This document shows, one piece after another, positions 34,637-43,850 of a stretch of 64,000 nt of DNA. Positions within the stretch are counted from its first letter, which is position 1, and each line of letters opens with the position of its first letter. The notes beneath the pieces were generated by a model. The model was not told the DNA's origin and did not search any database. It worked only from the letters and a program-made list of their open reading frames with translations. The position numbers were made by a program, and so were the translations under genes. Origin of the DNA: Hyphomicrobium_A sp963759735 (GTDB lineage Bacteria; Pseudomonadota; Alphaproteobacteria; Rhizobiales; Hyphomicrobiaceae); NCBI GenBank assembly GCA_963759735.1, contig CAVXAF010000004.1, forward strand, positions 186,001 through 250,000, given 5' to 3'.

Positions 34637-34942
34637 CTAGCGGCGCGAAGCCTCCGAGGCGATGATGCCGAGCATCAGGGCAGCGGCACCAATGGCGATG
34701 TATTTGCCGGTGTTGTTCTTCTTCTTGCGGGCGTAGTAGCGATCGCGGCCGCCGCGGTATCCGTAGTCGCCGCGATATCCGCCGTCGTAAGCCCGCGAAT
34801 ACTGGCGGCCTCCGCCATGGCCGTAACCATGGCCGTCGCCGCGATAGCCGCCTGCGTTCGCAGCGGTCGTTACCGAGCCGAGGCTCACCGCGGCGAACGC
34901 GATGGCGGTGGTGATCGATGTCAGCTTGCGCGAAACGGTCAT
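34637..34942 (-). CDS. Secreted or membrane-anchored Gly/Tyr/Arg-rich protein
   Basis: 101 residues from ATG 34942 with GGGGAAGAGC upstream. A signal peptide (TSITTAIAFAAVSLGSVTTAANA) precedes a low-complexity mature part, GGYRGDGHGYGHGGG, then repeated GGYRGDYGYRGGRD units, a basic RYYARKKKNN patch, and a C-terminal hydrophobic helix (YIAIGAAALMLGIIA). The Gly/Tyr/Arg repeats may give a flexible or phase-separating segment, or contribute cell-surface adhesion. Family unknown. Whether the N-terminal segment is cleaved or a second anchor exists cannot be told from sequence. Confidence 0.65.
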   Translation of the reverse strand: MTVSRKLTSITTAIAFAAVSLGSVTTAANAGGYRGDGHGYGHGGGRQYSRAYDGGYRGDYGYRGGRDRYYARKKKNNTGKYIAIGAAALMLGIIASEASRR

Positions 34943-35293
34943 TTGCTCTTCCCCTTGCCCAGTCGAGGGCTGCGTCTTGGAGCCGGCTGCCTCACCAGCG
35001 ATGAGGGCATTCAATACTCCCTGGCCTGAACCCACTCTGAAGGGGGCATGCAGCTTACGTTCATCTTGAAAATTCCTGGCCGCAGGCCCGCGATATGCGG
35101 CATTCCGGCGTTTCTCCCCCGTTGATGGGCCGCGCGCTGCATGTTAGAGAACCGGCGCACTTTCAAGGGTGGCGGGGCTTGGATGCCCGCAGCAGCCCTC
35201 GGTGCAACGAATTTCCTCAACGCGGGGGAGGGTGCGGGAAGGCCAAACCGGCCCGAAGGCCCCCGTCATGGCTGCCGGCGAGAGCGCTTTTAC
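34943..35293 (+). promoter_or_regulatory. 351-bp non-coding region upstream of atpH
   Basis: No gene is supported here. It lies between divergent genes, so it should contain the promoter of the atp operon and that of the Gly/Tyr-rich gene. The best + strand sigma70-like pair I see is TTGATG (35122-35127) with TTAGAG (35144-35149), 16 bp apart, a weak match. The last 100 bp are purine-rich but no clear Shine-Dalgarno sequence is seen. Confidence 0.35.
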
Positions 35294-35854
35294 GTGGCAA
35301 CGGACAATCAAATGACGTCGGGTGTTGCTGGGCGTTACGCCTCGGCGCTTTTCGAACTGGCTCGCGAGCAGAACGAGCTCGATAAGGTCGATGAGGACCT
35401 GGGCAAGTTCCAGGCGATGCTCGATCAGAGCCCGGATCTGAGACGCCTCGTCAACAGCCCGGCCTTCGCCGCGGAAGAGCAGCAGCGCGCGCTCGGCGCG
35501 GTCATGGACTGGGCCTCGGTCGGGGCGACCACCAATAACTTCCTGAAGGTGGTGGCGCGCAACCGGCGTCTTTTCGCTACCGAGGACATGATCAAGAATT
35601 TCCGCCAGCAGCTCGCGCTTCACCGCGGCGAGATGACGGCTGAGGTGCAGTCGGCGATGCCGCTCAGCAACGAGCAGCTGGCTGCTCTCACGGCGACACT
35701 CAAGGCGTCCTACGGCAAGGACGTGCGGCTCGCCACGACGGTAGATCCCTCGCTGCTCGGCGGCTTGGTGGTCAAGGTCGGCAGCCGCATGTTCGATTCC
35801 TCGCTGCGGACGAAACTGATGAATCTGAAGCTCGTGCTGAAGGGAACCGGCTGA
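35294..35854 (+). CDS. atpH: ATP synthase F1 subunit delta
   Basis: 186 residues from GTG 35294 (VATDNQMTSGVAGRYASALFELA); an ATG lies six codons inside at 35312. The GTG start is preferred because rhizobial delta subunits have a short leader before SGVAGRYA and a total of about 186 residues. Segments such as NELDKVDEDLGKFQAMLDQSPDLR and DPSLLGGLVVKVGSRMFDSSLRTKL are the delta stalk-binding and conserved C-terminal motifs. Delta links the F1 head to the peripheral stalk. It is the first of the F1 cluster. F0 genes are not in this window, as usual for this order. Confidence 0.94.
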   Translation: MATDNQMTSGVAGRYASALFELAREQNELDKVDEDLGKFQAMLDQSPDLRRLVNSPAFAAEEQQRALGAVMDWASVGATTNNFLKVVARNRRLFATEDMIKNFRQQLALHRGEMTAEVQSAMPLSNEQLAALTATLKASYGKDVRLATTVDPSLLGGLVVKVGSRMFDSSLRTKLMNLKLVLKGTG

Positions 35855-35959
35855 TCGAGGAGACGCGCCGCGGGCAATCCTGCGGCCGTTTTTGCGTAAG
35901 GCCTTCCGGCGCCGCGGGCGCCAGCGCGTAACACGAACACTGTCAGGGAAGAGACAAGC

Positions 35960-37492
<1,533 letters not shown>

Positions 37493-37526
37493 GTTGCGCC
37501 ACTGGTAAGAAGGAAGGCGCGGCCCG

Positions 37527-38408
37527 ATGCCGAGCTTAAAAGACCTCAGAAACCGCATCACTTCGGTGAAGGCGACGCGCAAGATCACCAAGGCGATGCA
37601 GATGGTCGCCGCGGCGAAGCTGCGTCGCGCGCAGGAAGTGGCCACCGCGGCGCGCCCCTACGCCGACCGCATGGACCAGATGATCGCTAGCCTTGGCTCG
37701 CGCATCACCGACAAGAGTTCAACGCCTCTGCTCGGCGGCACCGGCAGCGATCAGGTCCACCTCATGGTGGTGATGACGGGTGAGCGCGGCCTCGCCGGCG
37801 GCTTCAACACCAACATCTCCAAGCTTGCCCGCCAGGACGCCCAGCGTCTGCTGGCGCAGGGTAAGACCGTGAAGATGCTCATGGTCGGCCGCAAGGGCGC
37901 CGAAGCCATGAAGCGCGAGTTCGGTTCTTACTACATCGACCGCATCGATCTGCGCGCCGTGCGCCAGATCGCCTTCGCCAATGCCGACGAGATCGCCCAG
38001 CAGCTTTTGCGGCGCTACGAGGCCGGCGAGTTCGACATCGCGACGCTCTACTTTTCGGAGTTCAAGAGCGTCATCGCGCAGAAGCCGACGGCGCTGCAGC
38101 TCATCCCGGCGAAGCTTCCGGCCGCCAAGCCGCAAGGCACCGGCAACGCCGAGGCGATCCACGAGTACGAGCCCTCCGAAGAAGAAGTGCTCGGCGATCT
38201 CGTCACGCTCAACATCTCGACGCAGATATTCCGCGGCCTGCTCGAAAACGTCGCCTCCTTCTACGGCGCGCAGATGAGCGCCATGGACTCAGCGACGCGC
38301 AACGCCGGCGACATGATCGATAAGCTGACGCTGAAGTACAACCGCACGCGCCAGGCGATGATCACTAAAGAGCTCATCGAAATCATCTCGGGCGCCGAGG
38401 CGCTCTGA
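37527..38408 (+). CDS. atpG: ATP synthase F1 subunit gamma
   Basis: 293 residues. MPSLKDLRNRITSVKATRKITKAMQMVAAAKLRRAQ is the long N-terminal helix of the rotor shaft, and SAMDSATRNAGDMIDKLTLKYNRTRQAMITKELIEIISGAEA the C-terminal one. The central Rossmann-like domain (VMVTGERGLAGGFNTN) sits between them. The gamma subunit rotates inside alpha3beta3. It lies 34 bp after atpA. An ohr-type gene follows within 14 bp, before atpD, which is unusual. Confidence 0.96.
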   Translation: MPSLKDLRNRITSVKATRKITKAMQMVAAAKLRRAQEVATAARPYADRMDQMIASLGSRITDKSSTPLLGGTGSDQVHLMVVMTGERGLAGGFNTNISKLARQDAQRLLAQGKTVKMLMVGRKGAEAMKREFGSYYIDRIDLRAVRQIAFANADEIAQQLLRRYEAGEFDIATLYFSEFKSVIAQKPTALQLIPAKLPAAKPQGTGNAEAIHEYEPSEEEVLGDLVTLNISTQIFRGLLENVASFYGAQMSAMDSATRNAGDMIDKLTLKYNRTRQAMITKELIEIISGAEAL

Positions 38409-38422
38409 ACCGCGGGACCGTC

Positions 38423-38827
38423 ATGGCCTATACGACAACAGCGACGACGAAGGGTGGCCGCGACGGGCGTGCCGTCCTGGACGATGCCAAGCTCGCACTC
38501 GCCATGGCGCTGCCGAAGGACCTCGGCGGCTCGGGAGAGGGACACAATCCCGAGCAGCTGTTCGCGCTCGGCTGGTCGTCCTGCTTTGGCCAGGCGGTGT
38601 TGCTGCTGGCGAAGAAGCACGGCCTCGATGGTCAGGCTGCCAAGGTCACCTGCGCCGTCACGCTCGACAAGGACGCAACGAGCTTTGCCCTGAAGGCTGA
38701 AATCAAGCTGTCTCTACCCGGTGCCGACAAGGACAAGGTCGAGGCGCTGCTCAAGGACGCCCACGAAATCTGCCCATACTCGAAGGCGACGCGCGGAAAT
38801 ATTCCCGTCACGCTGACGGTCGCCTGA
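38423..38827 (+). CDS. Ohr/OsmC-family peroxiredoxin-like hydroperoxide reductase
   Basis: 134 residues. The family uses two cysteines, here Cys54 (WSSCFGQ) and Cys117 (HEICPYS), with the essential Arg in GGRDGRAVLDD (about 13-16). It reduces organic hydroperoxides with lipoyl or dihydrolipoamide-type donors, an appealing partner for Lpd elsewhere in the window. NPEQLFALGWSSCF and GNIPVTLTVA are Ohr signatures. It lies 14 bp after atpG and 22 bp before atpD, so it is embedded in the ATP synthase operon. Regulator OhrR is not in sight. Confidence 0.85.
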   Translation: MAYTTTATTKGGRDGRAVLDDAKLALAMALPKDLGGSGEGHNPEQLFALGWSSCFGQAVLLLAKKHGLDGQAAKVTCAVTLDKDATSFALKAEIKLSLPGADKDKVEALLKDAHEICPYSKATRGNIPVTLTVA

Positions 38828-38849
38828 AACTCATCTGCTGGAGACGAAA

Positions 38850-40283
38850 ATGGCAAGTCAAGTTGGTCGCATTCGCCAGGTCACAGGCGCCGTCGTTGAC
38901 GTTCAGTTCGACGGTCACCTGCCGGCGATCCTCAACGCCGTCGAGACCACGAACCAGGGCAACCGCCTGGTCCTCGAGGTCGCTCAGCATCTCGGCGAGA
39001 ACACCGTGCGCACCATCGCCATGGACTCCACTGAGGGCCTCGTGCGCGGCCAGGAAGTGCGCGATACCGGTTCGCCCATCACGGTCCCGGTGGGCGATGA
39101 GACGCTCGGGCGCATCATCAACGTCATCGGCGAGCCGGTGGACGAGGCCGGCCCGGTGAAGACCAACGAGCGCCGCCCGATCCATGCTCCTGCCCCGACT
39201 TTTGCCGAGCAGGCTTCCGAAGCGCAGATCCTCGTCACCGGCATCAAGGTCGTCGACCTGCTCGCCCCGTACGCCAAGGGCGGCAAGATCGGCCTGTTCG
39301 GCGGTGCCGGCGTCGGCAAGACGGTGCTGATCATGGAGCTGATCAACAACGTGGCCAAAGCGCATGGCGGCTACTCGGTGTTCGCCGGCGTCGGCGAGCG
39401 CACGCGTGAGGGCAACGATCTCTATCACGAGATGATCGACTCGAACGTCAACGTCGATCCCAAGAAGAACAACGGCTCGACCGCGGGCTCCAAGTGCGCC
39501 CTGGTGTATGGCCAGATGAACGAGCCGCCCGGCGCCCGCATGCGCGTCGCCCTGTCCGGCCTCACGGTCGCTGAGTACTTCCGTGACAAGGGCCAGGACG
39601 TGCTGTTCTTCGTCGACAACATCTTCCGCTTCACCCAGGCGGGCTCGGAAGTGTCGGCGCTGCTCGGCCGTATTCCCTCGGCCGTGGGCTATCAGCCGAC
39701 GCTCGCGACCGACATGGGCGCCCTGCAGGAGCGCATCACAACGACGCAGAAGGGCTCCATCACCTCGGTGCAGGCCATCTACGTGCCGGCCGACGACTTG
39801 ACCGATCCGGCGCCCGCCACCTCGTTCGCCCATTTGGACGCAACGACGGTGCTGTCGCGCGCCATCTCGGAAAAGGGCATCTACCCGGCCGTCGACCCGC
39901 TCGACTCTACCTCGCGCATGCTCGACCCGCGCATCGTCGGCGAGGAGCACTATCAGGTGGCCCGCCAGGTGCAGCAGATCCTGCAGCGCTACAAGGCCCT
40001 GCAGGACATCATCGCCATTCTCGGCATGGACGAACTCAGCGAGGACGACAAGCAGATCGTCGCCCGCGCCCGCAAGATCGAGCGCTTCCTTTCGCAGCCG
40101 TTCCACGTCGCCGAAGTGTTCACCGGCTCGCCCGGCAAGCTGGTTTCGCTGGCCGACACCATCAAGGGCTTCAAGGGCCTCTGCAACGGCGACTACGACC
40201 ACCTGCCCGAGCAAGCGTTCTACATGGTCGGCAATATCGAAGAGGCGAAGGCCAAGGCCGAGAAGCTCGCCGAAGCCGCCTGA
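38850..40283 (+). CDS. atpD: ATP synthase F1 subunit beta
   Basis: 477 residues. The catalytic P-loop GGAGVGKTV is at about 151-159, with GERTREGNDLYHEM carrying the catalytic Glu, and QPTLATDMGALQERITTTQKGS and PALDPLDSTSRMLDP-like segments (AVDPLDSTSRMLDP) following. The N-terminal GRIRQVTGAVVDVQFDG is the beta crown. It binds ADP and Pi and makes ATP. Start ATG 38850 is standard. A zinc-ribbon gene separates it from atpC. Confidence 0.97.
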   Translation: MASQVGRIRQVTGAVVDVQFDGHLPAILNAVETTNQGNRLVLEVAQHLGENTVRTIAMDSTEGLVRGQEVRDTGSPITVPVGDETLGRIINVIGEPVDEAGPVKTNERRPIHAPAPTFAEQASEAQILVTGIKVVDLLAPYAKGGKIGLFGGAGVGKTVLIMELINNVAKAHGGYSVFAGVGERTREGNDLYHEMIDSNVNVDPKKNNGSTAGSKCALVYGQMNEPPGARMRVALSGLTVAEYFRDKGQDVLFFVDNIFRFTQAGSEVSALLGRIPSAVGYQPTLATDMGALQERITTTQKGSITSVQAIYVPADDLTDPAPATSFAHLDATTVLSRAISEKGIYPAVDPLDSTSRMLDPRIVGEEHYQVARQVQQILQRYKALQDIIAILGMDELSEDDKQIVARARKIERFLSQPFHVAEVFTGSPGKLVSLADTIKGFKGLCNGDYDHLPEQAFYMVGNIEEAKAKAEKLAEAA

Positions 40284-40326
40284 TCACTGAACCGGGCCTG
40301 CGCGCCCCGCGACGAGGACGACCGCG

Positions 40327-40596
40327 ATGGCTTTGGAAGCATCAGGTTCGGCGCAGAGCTTCGGCTCCTGCTGCGCCGAACTGAAGGACGCAATGAGCGG
40401 CGAAGAGTTCGAGCCGCTTCTGACCGTCGGTGAAGACGGTGTGCTCTACATGTCCGTGGGGTTGATCGACCTTGAGGACGAGGAGCCGGGCATGGTCGAC
40501 CACCCGCTGTTCTTCTGCCCGTTCTGCGGCACCAAGCTGCAGAGCGTCGAAGAAGTGCGGGAGAAGACTGGCGGCGAAAACGGCGTCGACGAGTGA
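40327..40596 (+). CDS. Small zinc-ribbon-like protein of unknown function
   Basis: 89 residues. FFCPFCGTKLQS with Cys64 and Cys67 is a half zinc ribbon. The second pair may be the Cys15-Cys16 of SFGSCCAELKD, so a metal site is possible. The rest is acidic (LEDEEPGMVD) with a short beta stretch, VLYMSVGLIDLED. I recognise no named family beyond the CxxC-half zinc-finger type. It sits in the gap between atpD and atpC, 43 bp after one and 17 bp before the other, so it is likely cotranscribed and may be an assembly or regulation factor. That role is conjecture. Confidence 0.65.
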   Translation: MALEASGSAQSFGSCCAELKDAMSGEEFEPLLTVGEDGVLYMSVGLIDLEDEEPGMVDHPLFFCPFCGTKLQSVEEVREKTGGENGVDE

Positions 40597-40613
40597 CAGG
40601 ACGGATTTGAACG

Positions 40614-41009
40614 ATGGCAGCGACTTTCAACTTCGAGCTGGTGACGCCCGAGCGCCTGGTCTTCTCGGGCGAGGCGAGCCAAGTCGTCGTGCCGGGCACC
40701 GAGGGTGACTTCGCCGTGCTGCCGGGGCACTCGCCGTTCATCTCCACGATGCGCCCGGGCATCCTCGACGTGACCCTGCCGCAGGGCCGCCAGCAACTGC
40801 TCGTCAAAAAGGGCGTCGCCGAAGCCGATCCCACCCGCCTGACGGTGCTGGCGCAGACGGCAGTGCCGCTCGAAGAGCTGCAGGGCAGCAGACTTGCCCG
40901 CGAGCTTGAGCTTGCCGAGGCGCAAGCCGCCGAAGCCAAGGACGATCAGGCGCGGATGGTGGCCGACACGCTGCTCGACGTGCTGAAGCGCCTCCAGCTC
41001 AAGTCCTGA
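40614..41009 (+). CDS. atpC: ATP synthase F1 subunit epsilon
   Basis: 131 residues. MAATFNFELVTPERLVFSGEASQVVVPGTEGDFAVLPGHSPFISTMRPG is the N-terminal beta-sandwich domain of epsilon in standard order, with PGTEGDFAVLPGH diagnostic. The C-terminal helix (EAQAAEAKDDQARMVADTL) is short, as in alphaproteobacteria. Epsilon couples rotation and inhibits ATP hydrolysis. It ends the F1 cluster. A convergent NUDIX gene follows after 128 bp with no clear terminator visible. Confidence 0.94.
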   Translation: MAATFNFELVTPERLVFSGEASQVVVPGTEGDFAVLPGHSPFISTMRPGILDVTLPQGRQQLLVKKGVAEADPTRLTVLAQTAVPLEELQGSRLARELELAEAQAAEAKDDQARMVADTLLDVLKRLQLKS

Positions 41010-41137
41010 TCGCGCGTACGCTTCGCCCAAACTGACATCAGCTGTGACGCAGGCGCCTGGCACTCATGCTGCGTCGGCGTGCGTGGTCGCACGCGTCGTC
41101 GGCGTGAGGGGAGCGGAGCGTTTCGGAAAGCGGAAGA

Positions 41138-41692
41138 TTATTCAGCGGCGATCGGTGAGCGGCGGCGTGCGAAGCAACTGAACTCCTGCACCACCTCCTG
41201 ATACACGGACCGGCGGAAATCCATGGCGAGGTTGGGGACGTCGCGCAGCGGTACCCACTGCCAGGAGTCGAACTCGCGTTTCATCGAACCCTTGGGGCCG
41301 ATATCGATCTCGCTGTCGGTGCCGTCGAACCGCATGGCGTACCAGCGCAGACGATGGCCCGCGAACTTGCCCTTCAACGCGATGCCGAGCAGTTCGGGCG
41401 GGAGCTCATATGTCAGCCAGCCGGGGATCTCCCCGATGAGCGAGGCGTTGCGCACGCCGGTCTCTTCCCACAGCTCGCGGAATGCGGCTTCGCGCGATGG
41501 TTCGCGCGGCTCGATGCCGCCCTGCGGCAGCTGCCAGAAGGTGTTGCCGGCGAAGCCCTCGATCCCCCGCGTCCAGCGGGGCTGGTGGCGCCCGACCCAG
41601 ACAAGGCCGGCAGCATTGAACAACACCACGCCCACGCACGGCCGCAAGGGCAGCGTCGGGGTGAAGGTTTCATGCGCAAGGCTTGGGGGCAT
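41138..41692 (-). CDS. NUDIX hydrolase, RppH-like (first of a tandem pair)
   Basis: 184 residues from ATG 41692 (a TTG five codons upstream is possible). PCVGVVLFNAAGLVWVGRHQP, then the Nudix box from GGIEPREPSREAAFREL through WEETGV, and RWYAMRF, MKREFDSWQWVPL are RppH motifs. RppH removes pyrophosphate from 5'-triphosphorylated RNA. It shares its plan with the next upstream gene, so the pair probably arose by duplication. One may be a specialised paralogue, and the second gene is the more canonical. No Shine-Dalgarno is obvious upstream of either start. Confidence 0.78.
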   Translation of the reverse strand: MPPSLAHETFTPTLPLRPCVGVVLFNAAGLVWVGRHQPRWTRGIEGFAGNTFWQLPQGGIEPREPSREAAFRELWEETGVRNASLIGEIPGWLTYELPPELLGIALKGKFAGHRLRWYAMRFDGTDSEIDIGPKGSMKREFDSWQWVPLRDVPNLAMDFRRSVYQEVVQEFSCFARRRSPIAAE

Positions 41693-41807
41693 ATGGCCAG
41701 TTATCAACAGGCGATCAACATCGAATCGCAGATCAGTGTAATCCGGAAAATCCAGCCATTCTATGTCGTTATTTGTCTAATTCTGCGTCGTCGCGGTGAC
41801 TGTTGCA

Positions 41808-42326
41808 TCAACGCAGCGGCAGCGCGTGGCCTGAAAACGCCTCGATGACCTTGAGATAGACGCTGCGTTTGAACGGCACGATGAGGTCAGCGACCTCCGC
41901 TAGCGAAACCCACCGCCACTCGGTGAATTCGGCCTTGTGCCCGGCCGGCGGCACGATATCGATCTCGCTCTCTTCGCCCAGAAAGCGGACCGCGAACCAC
42001 TTCTGCGCCTGCCCCTGGTAGCGACCGCCCCACGCCTTCCCGGCCAGCTCTGCAGGTAGGTCGTAAAGTAGCCAATCTTTTGTTTCGCCTAGGATTTTTA
42101 CCGAGCGGATGCCGGTCTCCTCAACGAGTTCGCGGCGTGCGGCCTCCTCCGGGTTCTCGCCCTTGTCGATGCCGCCCTGGGGCATCTGCCACCAGGCGCC
42201 GCGCCCTTCCTCCTCGCCTGGGGCATCGGCGCGCCGCCCGACCCAAACGAGGCCGGCGCGGTTGATCACGGTAATGCCGACGCAGGGGCGATAGCCGGGC
42301 GGGATGGGTGCTGCGCTGCTCGTCAT
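41808..42326 (-). CDS. rppH: RNA 5'-pyrophosphohydrolase (RppH-type NUDIX)
   Basis: 172 residues. GYRPCVGITVINRAGLVWVGRR is the family opening. The Nudix box runs from GGIDKGENPEEAARREL through VEETGI. LPAELAGKAWGGRYQGQAQKWFAVRF and HKAEFTEWRWVSL are the RppH-specific segments. It converts 5'-triphosphate RNA to monophosphate, initiating RNase-E decay. It lies 115 bp upstream of the paralogue on the same strand. Both start with a similar PCVG motif. ATG 42326 is well supported. Confidence 0.88.
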   Translation of the reverse strand: MTSSAAPIPPGYRPCVGITVINRAGLVWVGRRADAPGEEEGRGAWWQMPQGGIDKGENPEEAARRELVEETGIRSVKILGETKDWLLYDLPAELAGKAWGGRYQGQAQKWFAVRFLGEESEIDIVPPAGHKAEFTEWRWVSLAEVADLIVPFKRSVYLKVIEAFSGHALPLR

Positions 42327-42376
42327 CGGCGTCGGGACCTTGGGTAACGGGCGGGACGACGGGGCCGGAAATGAAG

Positions 42377-42399
42377 ATGGGCGCCCACTGGGCGCCCAT
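42377..42399 (-). terminator. Hairpin after ctpA
   Basis: ATGGGCGCCC (42377-42386), loop ACT, GGGCGCCCAT (42390-42399): a 10-bp perfect stem downstream of the ctpA stop on the minus strand. The following T content is weak (CTTCATTT), so it may pause rather than fully terminate. Confidence 0.6.
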
Positions 42400-42440
42400 C
42401 CATGACTTGCTTGAGACGAAGTCCCCCGAGGTCAGGGGCG

Positions 42441-43850
42441 TTAGTTCTTCGCCTTTTCCTTGGTGTCGGTGCTCGGTGGCTGGGCGGCGGTCGGGGCCGG
42501 GATCGTGGCTCCGGCCGTCTTGCCATCCGTGGCCGTGCCGCGCAGGAACGACAGCGCGTACTGGAGCTGCACGTCCTTTTCCGGCTCCTTGGGCACATAG
42601 GCCGACGACCCGGAGACCTCTTTGACCTCCTTGCCTTCCTCGTCCTTGCCGTTTTCCGGATTGCGGAGGTGGCCACGCAGGCTGGCCTCGCCGCGCGAGG
42701 AGTCTGCTGCCGACACCGTCTTCTTCTTCAGCTCATCGGGCAGCTCCTGCTCGATGAGGATGTCCGGATCGATGCCCTTGGCCTGGATCGAGCGGTTCGA
42801 CGGCGTGTAGTAACGCGCCGTCGTCAGCCTGATGGCACCGTTGGCACCCAGCGGGATGATCGTCTGCACCGAGCCCTTGCCGAACGAGCGCGTGCCGATG
42901 ACCGTGGCCCGCTTGTGGTCCTGCAGGGCGCCGGCGACGATTTCCGAAGCTGAAGCCGACCCGCCGTTGATCAGCACGACGACCTTCTTGCCGTCGGTCA
43001 GATCGCCAGCATGGGCCTGAGCGCGCTGCGTCTCTTCGTTGTTGCGACCCTTGGTCAGGACGACGGCGCCACGCTCCAGGAAGTCGTCGGAGACTGCAAT
43101 CGCCTGATCCAGAAGACCGCCCGGGTTGTTGCGCAGATCGATCACGTAGCCCTTGAGGTCCTTGCCGATCGTCTTCTTGGCATTCTCGATCGCCTTCACG
43201 AGATTGGCGTGCGTCTGCTCGTTGAAGGTGGTGATCTTGATATACGCGATGTCTTTTTCGTTATTCGCCTTGACGGCGTTGATGCGGATGATGTCGCGCG
43301 TGACCTTCACGTCGAATGGGTCGTCGACGCCTTTGCGCACGATGGTCAGCGCGATTGGCGTGTTGACCGGGCCACGCATCTTCTCGACCGCCTGCTCGAG
43401 CGTCAGGCCGACGATCTGTTCGCCGTCGAGATGGGTGATGAGGTCGTTGGCCTGCAGCCCGGCCTTGGAGGCGGGCGTATCGTCGATCGGGGAGACGACC
43501 TTGACGACGCCGTTCTCCATGGTGACCTCGATGCCGAGACCGCCGAATTCGCCGCGCGTCTGCACCTGCATGTCGCGGTAGTTCTTGGGGCTGAGGTAGG
43601 AGGAATGCGGGTCGAGGGCCGACAGCATGCCGTTGATCGCAGACTCGATCAGCATCGTATCGTCCGGCTTCTCGACGTAGTCGGAGCGCACGCGCTCCAG
43701 CACGTCACCGAACAGATCGAGCTGACGATAGAGTTCGGAGTTTTCCGAACTCGTCGCCGAGTATGTGCGCGAGACGTTCAACAAGGTCGTCGCGCCGGCG
43801 AGACCTGTCATAAGGAGGAACGTCCAGAAGGCGAATTCCGTCTTGCGCAT
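42441..43850 (-). CDS. ctpA: C-terminal processing peptidase (S41 family)
   Basis: 469 residues. The start MRKTEFAFWTFLLMTGLAGATTLLNV acts as signal anchor. A PDZ domain spans roughly 95-180 (GEFGGLGIEVTMENGVVKVV, SPIDDTPASKAGLQANDLI). Catalytic Ser in LINGGSASASEIVAG and Lys in RSFGKGSVQ form the Ser-Lys dyad. Asp/Glu-rich and Pro/Thr-rich tails follow. It cleaves C-termini of periplasmic proteins. ATG 43850 overlaps the envC stop (TAATG), so both are coupled; EnvC-CtpA is conserved in this order. Confidence 0.92.
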   Translation of the reverse strand: MRKTEFAFWTFLLMTGLAGATTLLNVSRTYSATSSENSELYRQLDLFGDVLERVRSDYVEKPDDTMLIESAINGMLSALDPHSSYLSPKNYRDMQVQTRGEFGGLGIEVTMENGVVKVVSPIDDTPASKAGLQANDLITHLDGEQIVGLTLEQAVEKMRGPVNTPIALTIVRKGVDDPFDVKVTRDIIRINAVKANNEKDIAYIKITTFNEQTHANLVKAIENAKKTIGKDLKGYVIDLRNNPGGLLDQAIAVSDDFLERGAVVLTKGRNNEETQRAQAHAGDLTDGKKVVVLINGGSASASEIVAGALQDHKRATVIGTRSFGKGSVQTIIPLGANGAIRLTTARYYTPSNRSIQAKGIDPDILIEQELPDELKKKTVSAADSSRGEASLRGHLRNPENGKDEEGKEVKEVSGSSAYVPKEPEKDVQLQYALSFLRGTATDGKTAGATIPAPTAAQPPSTDTKEKAKN

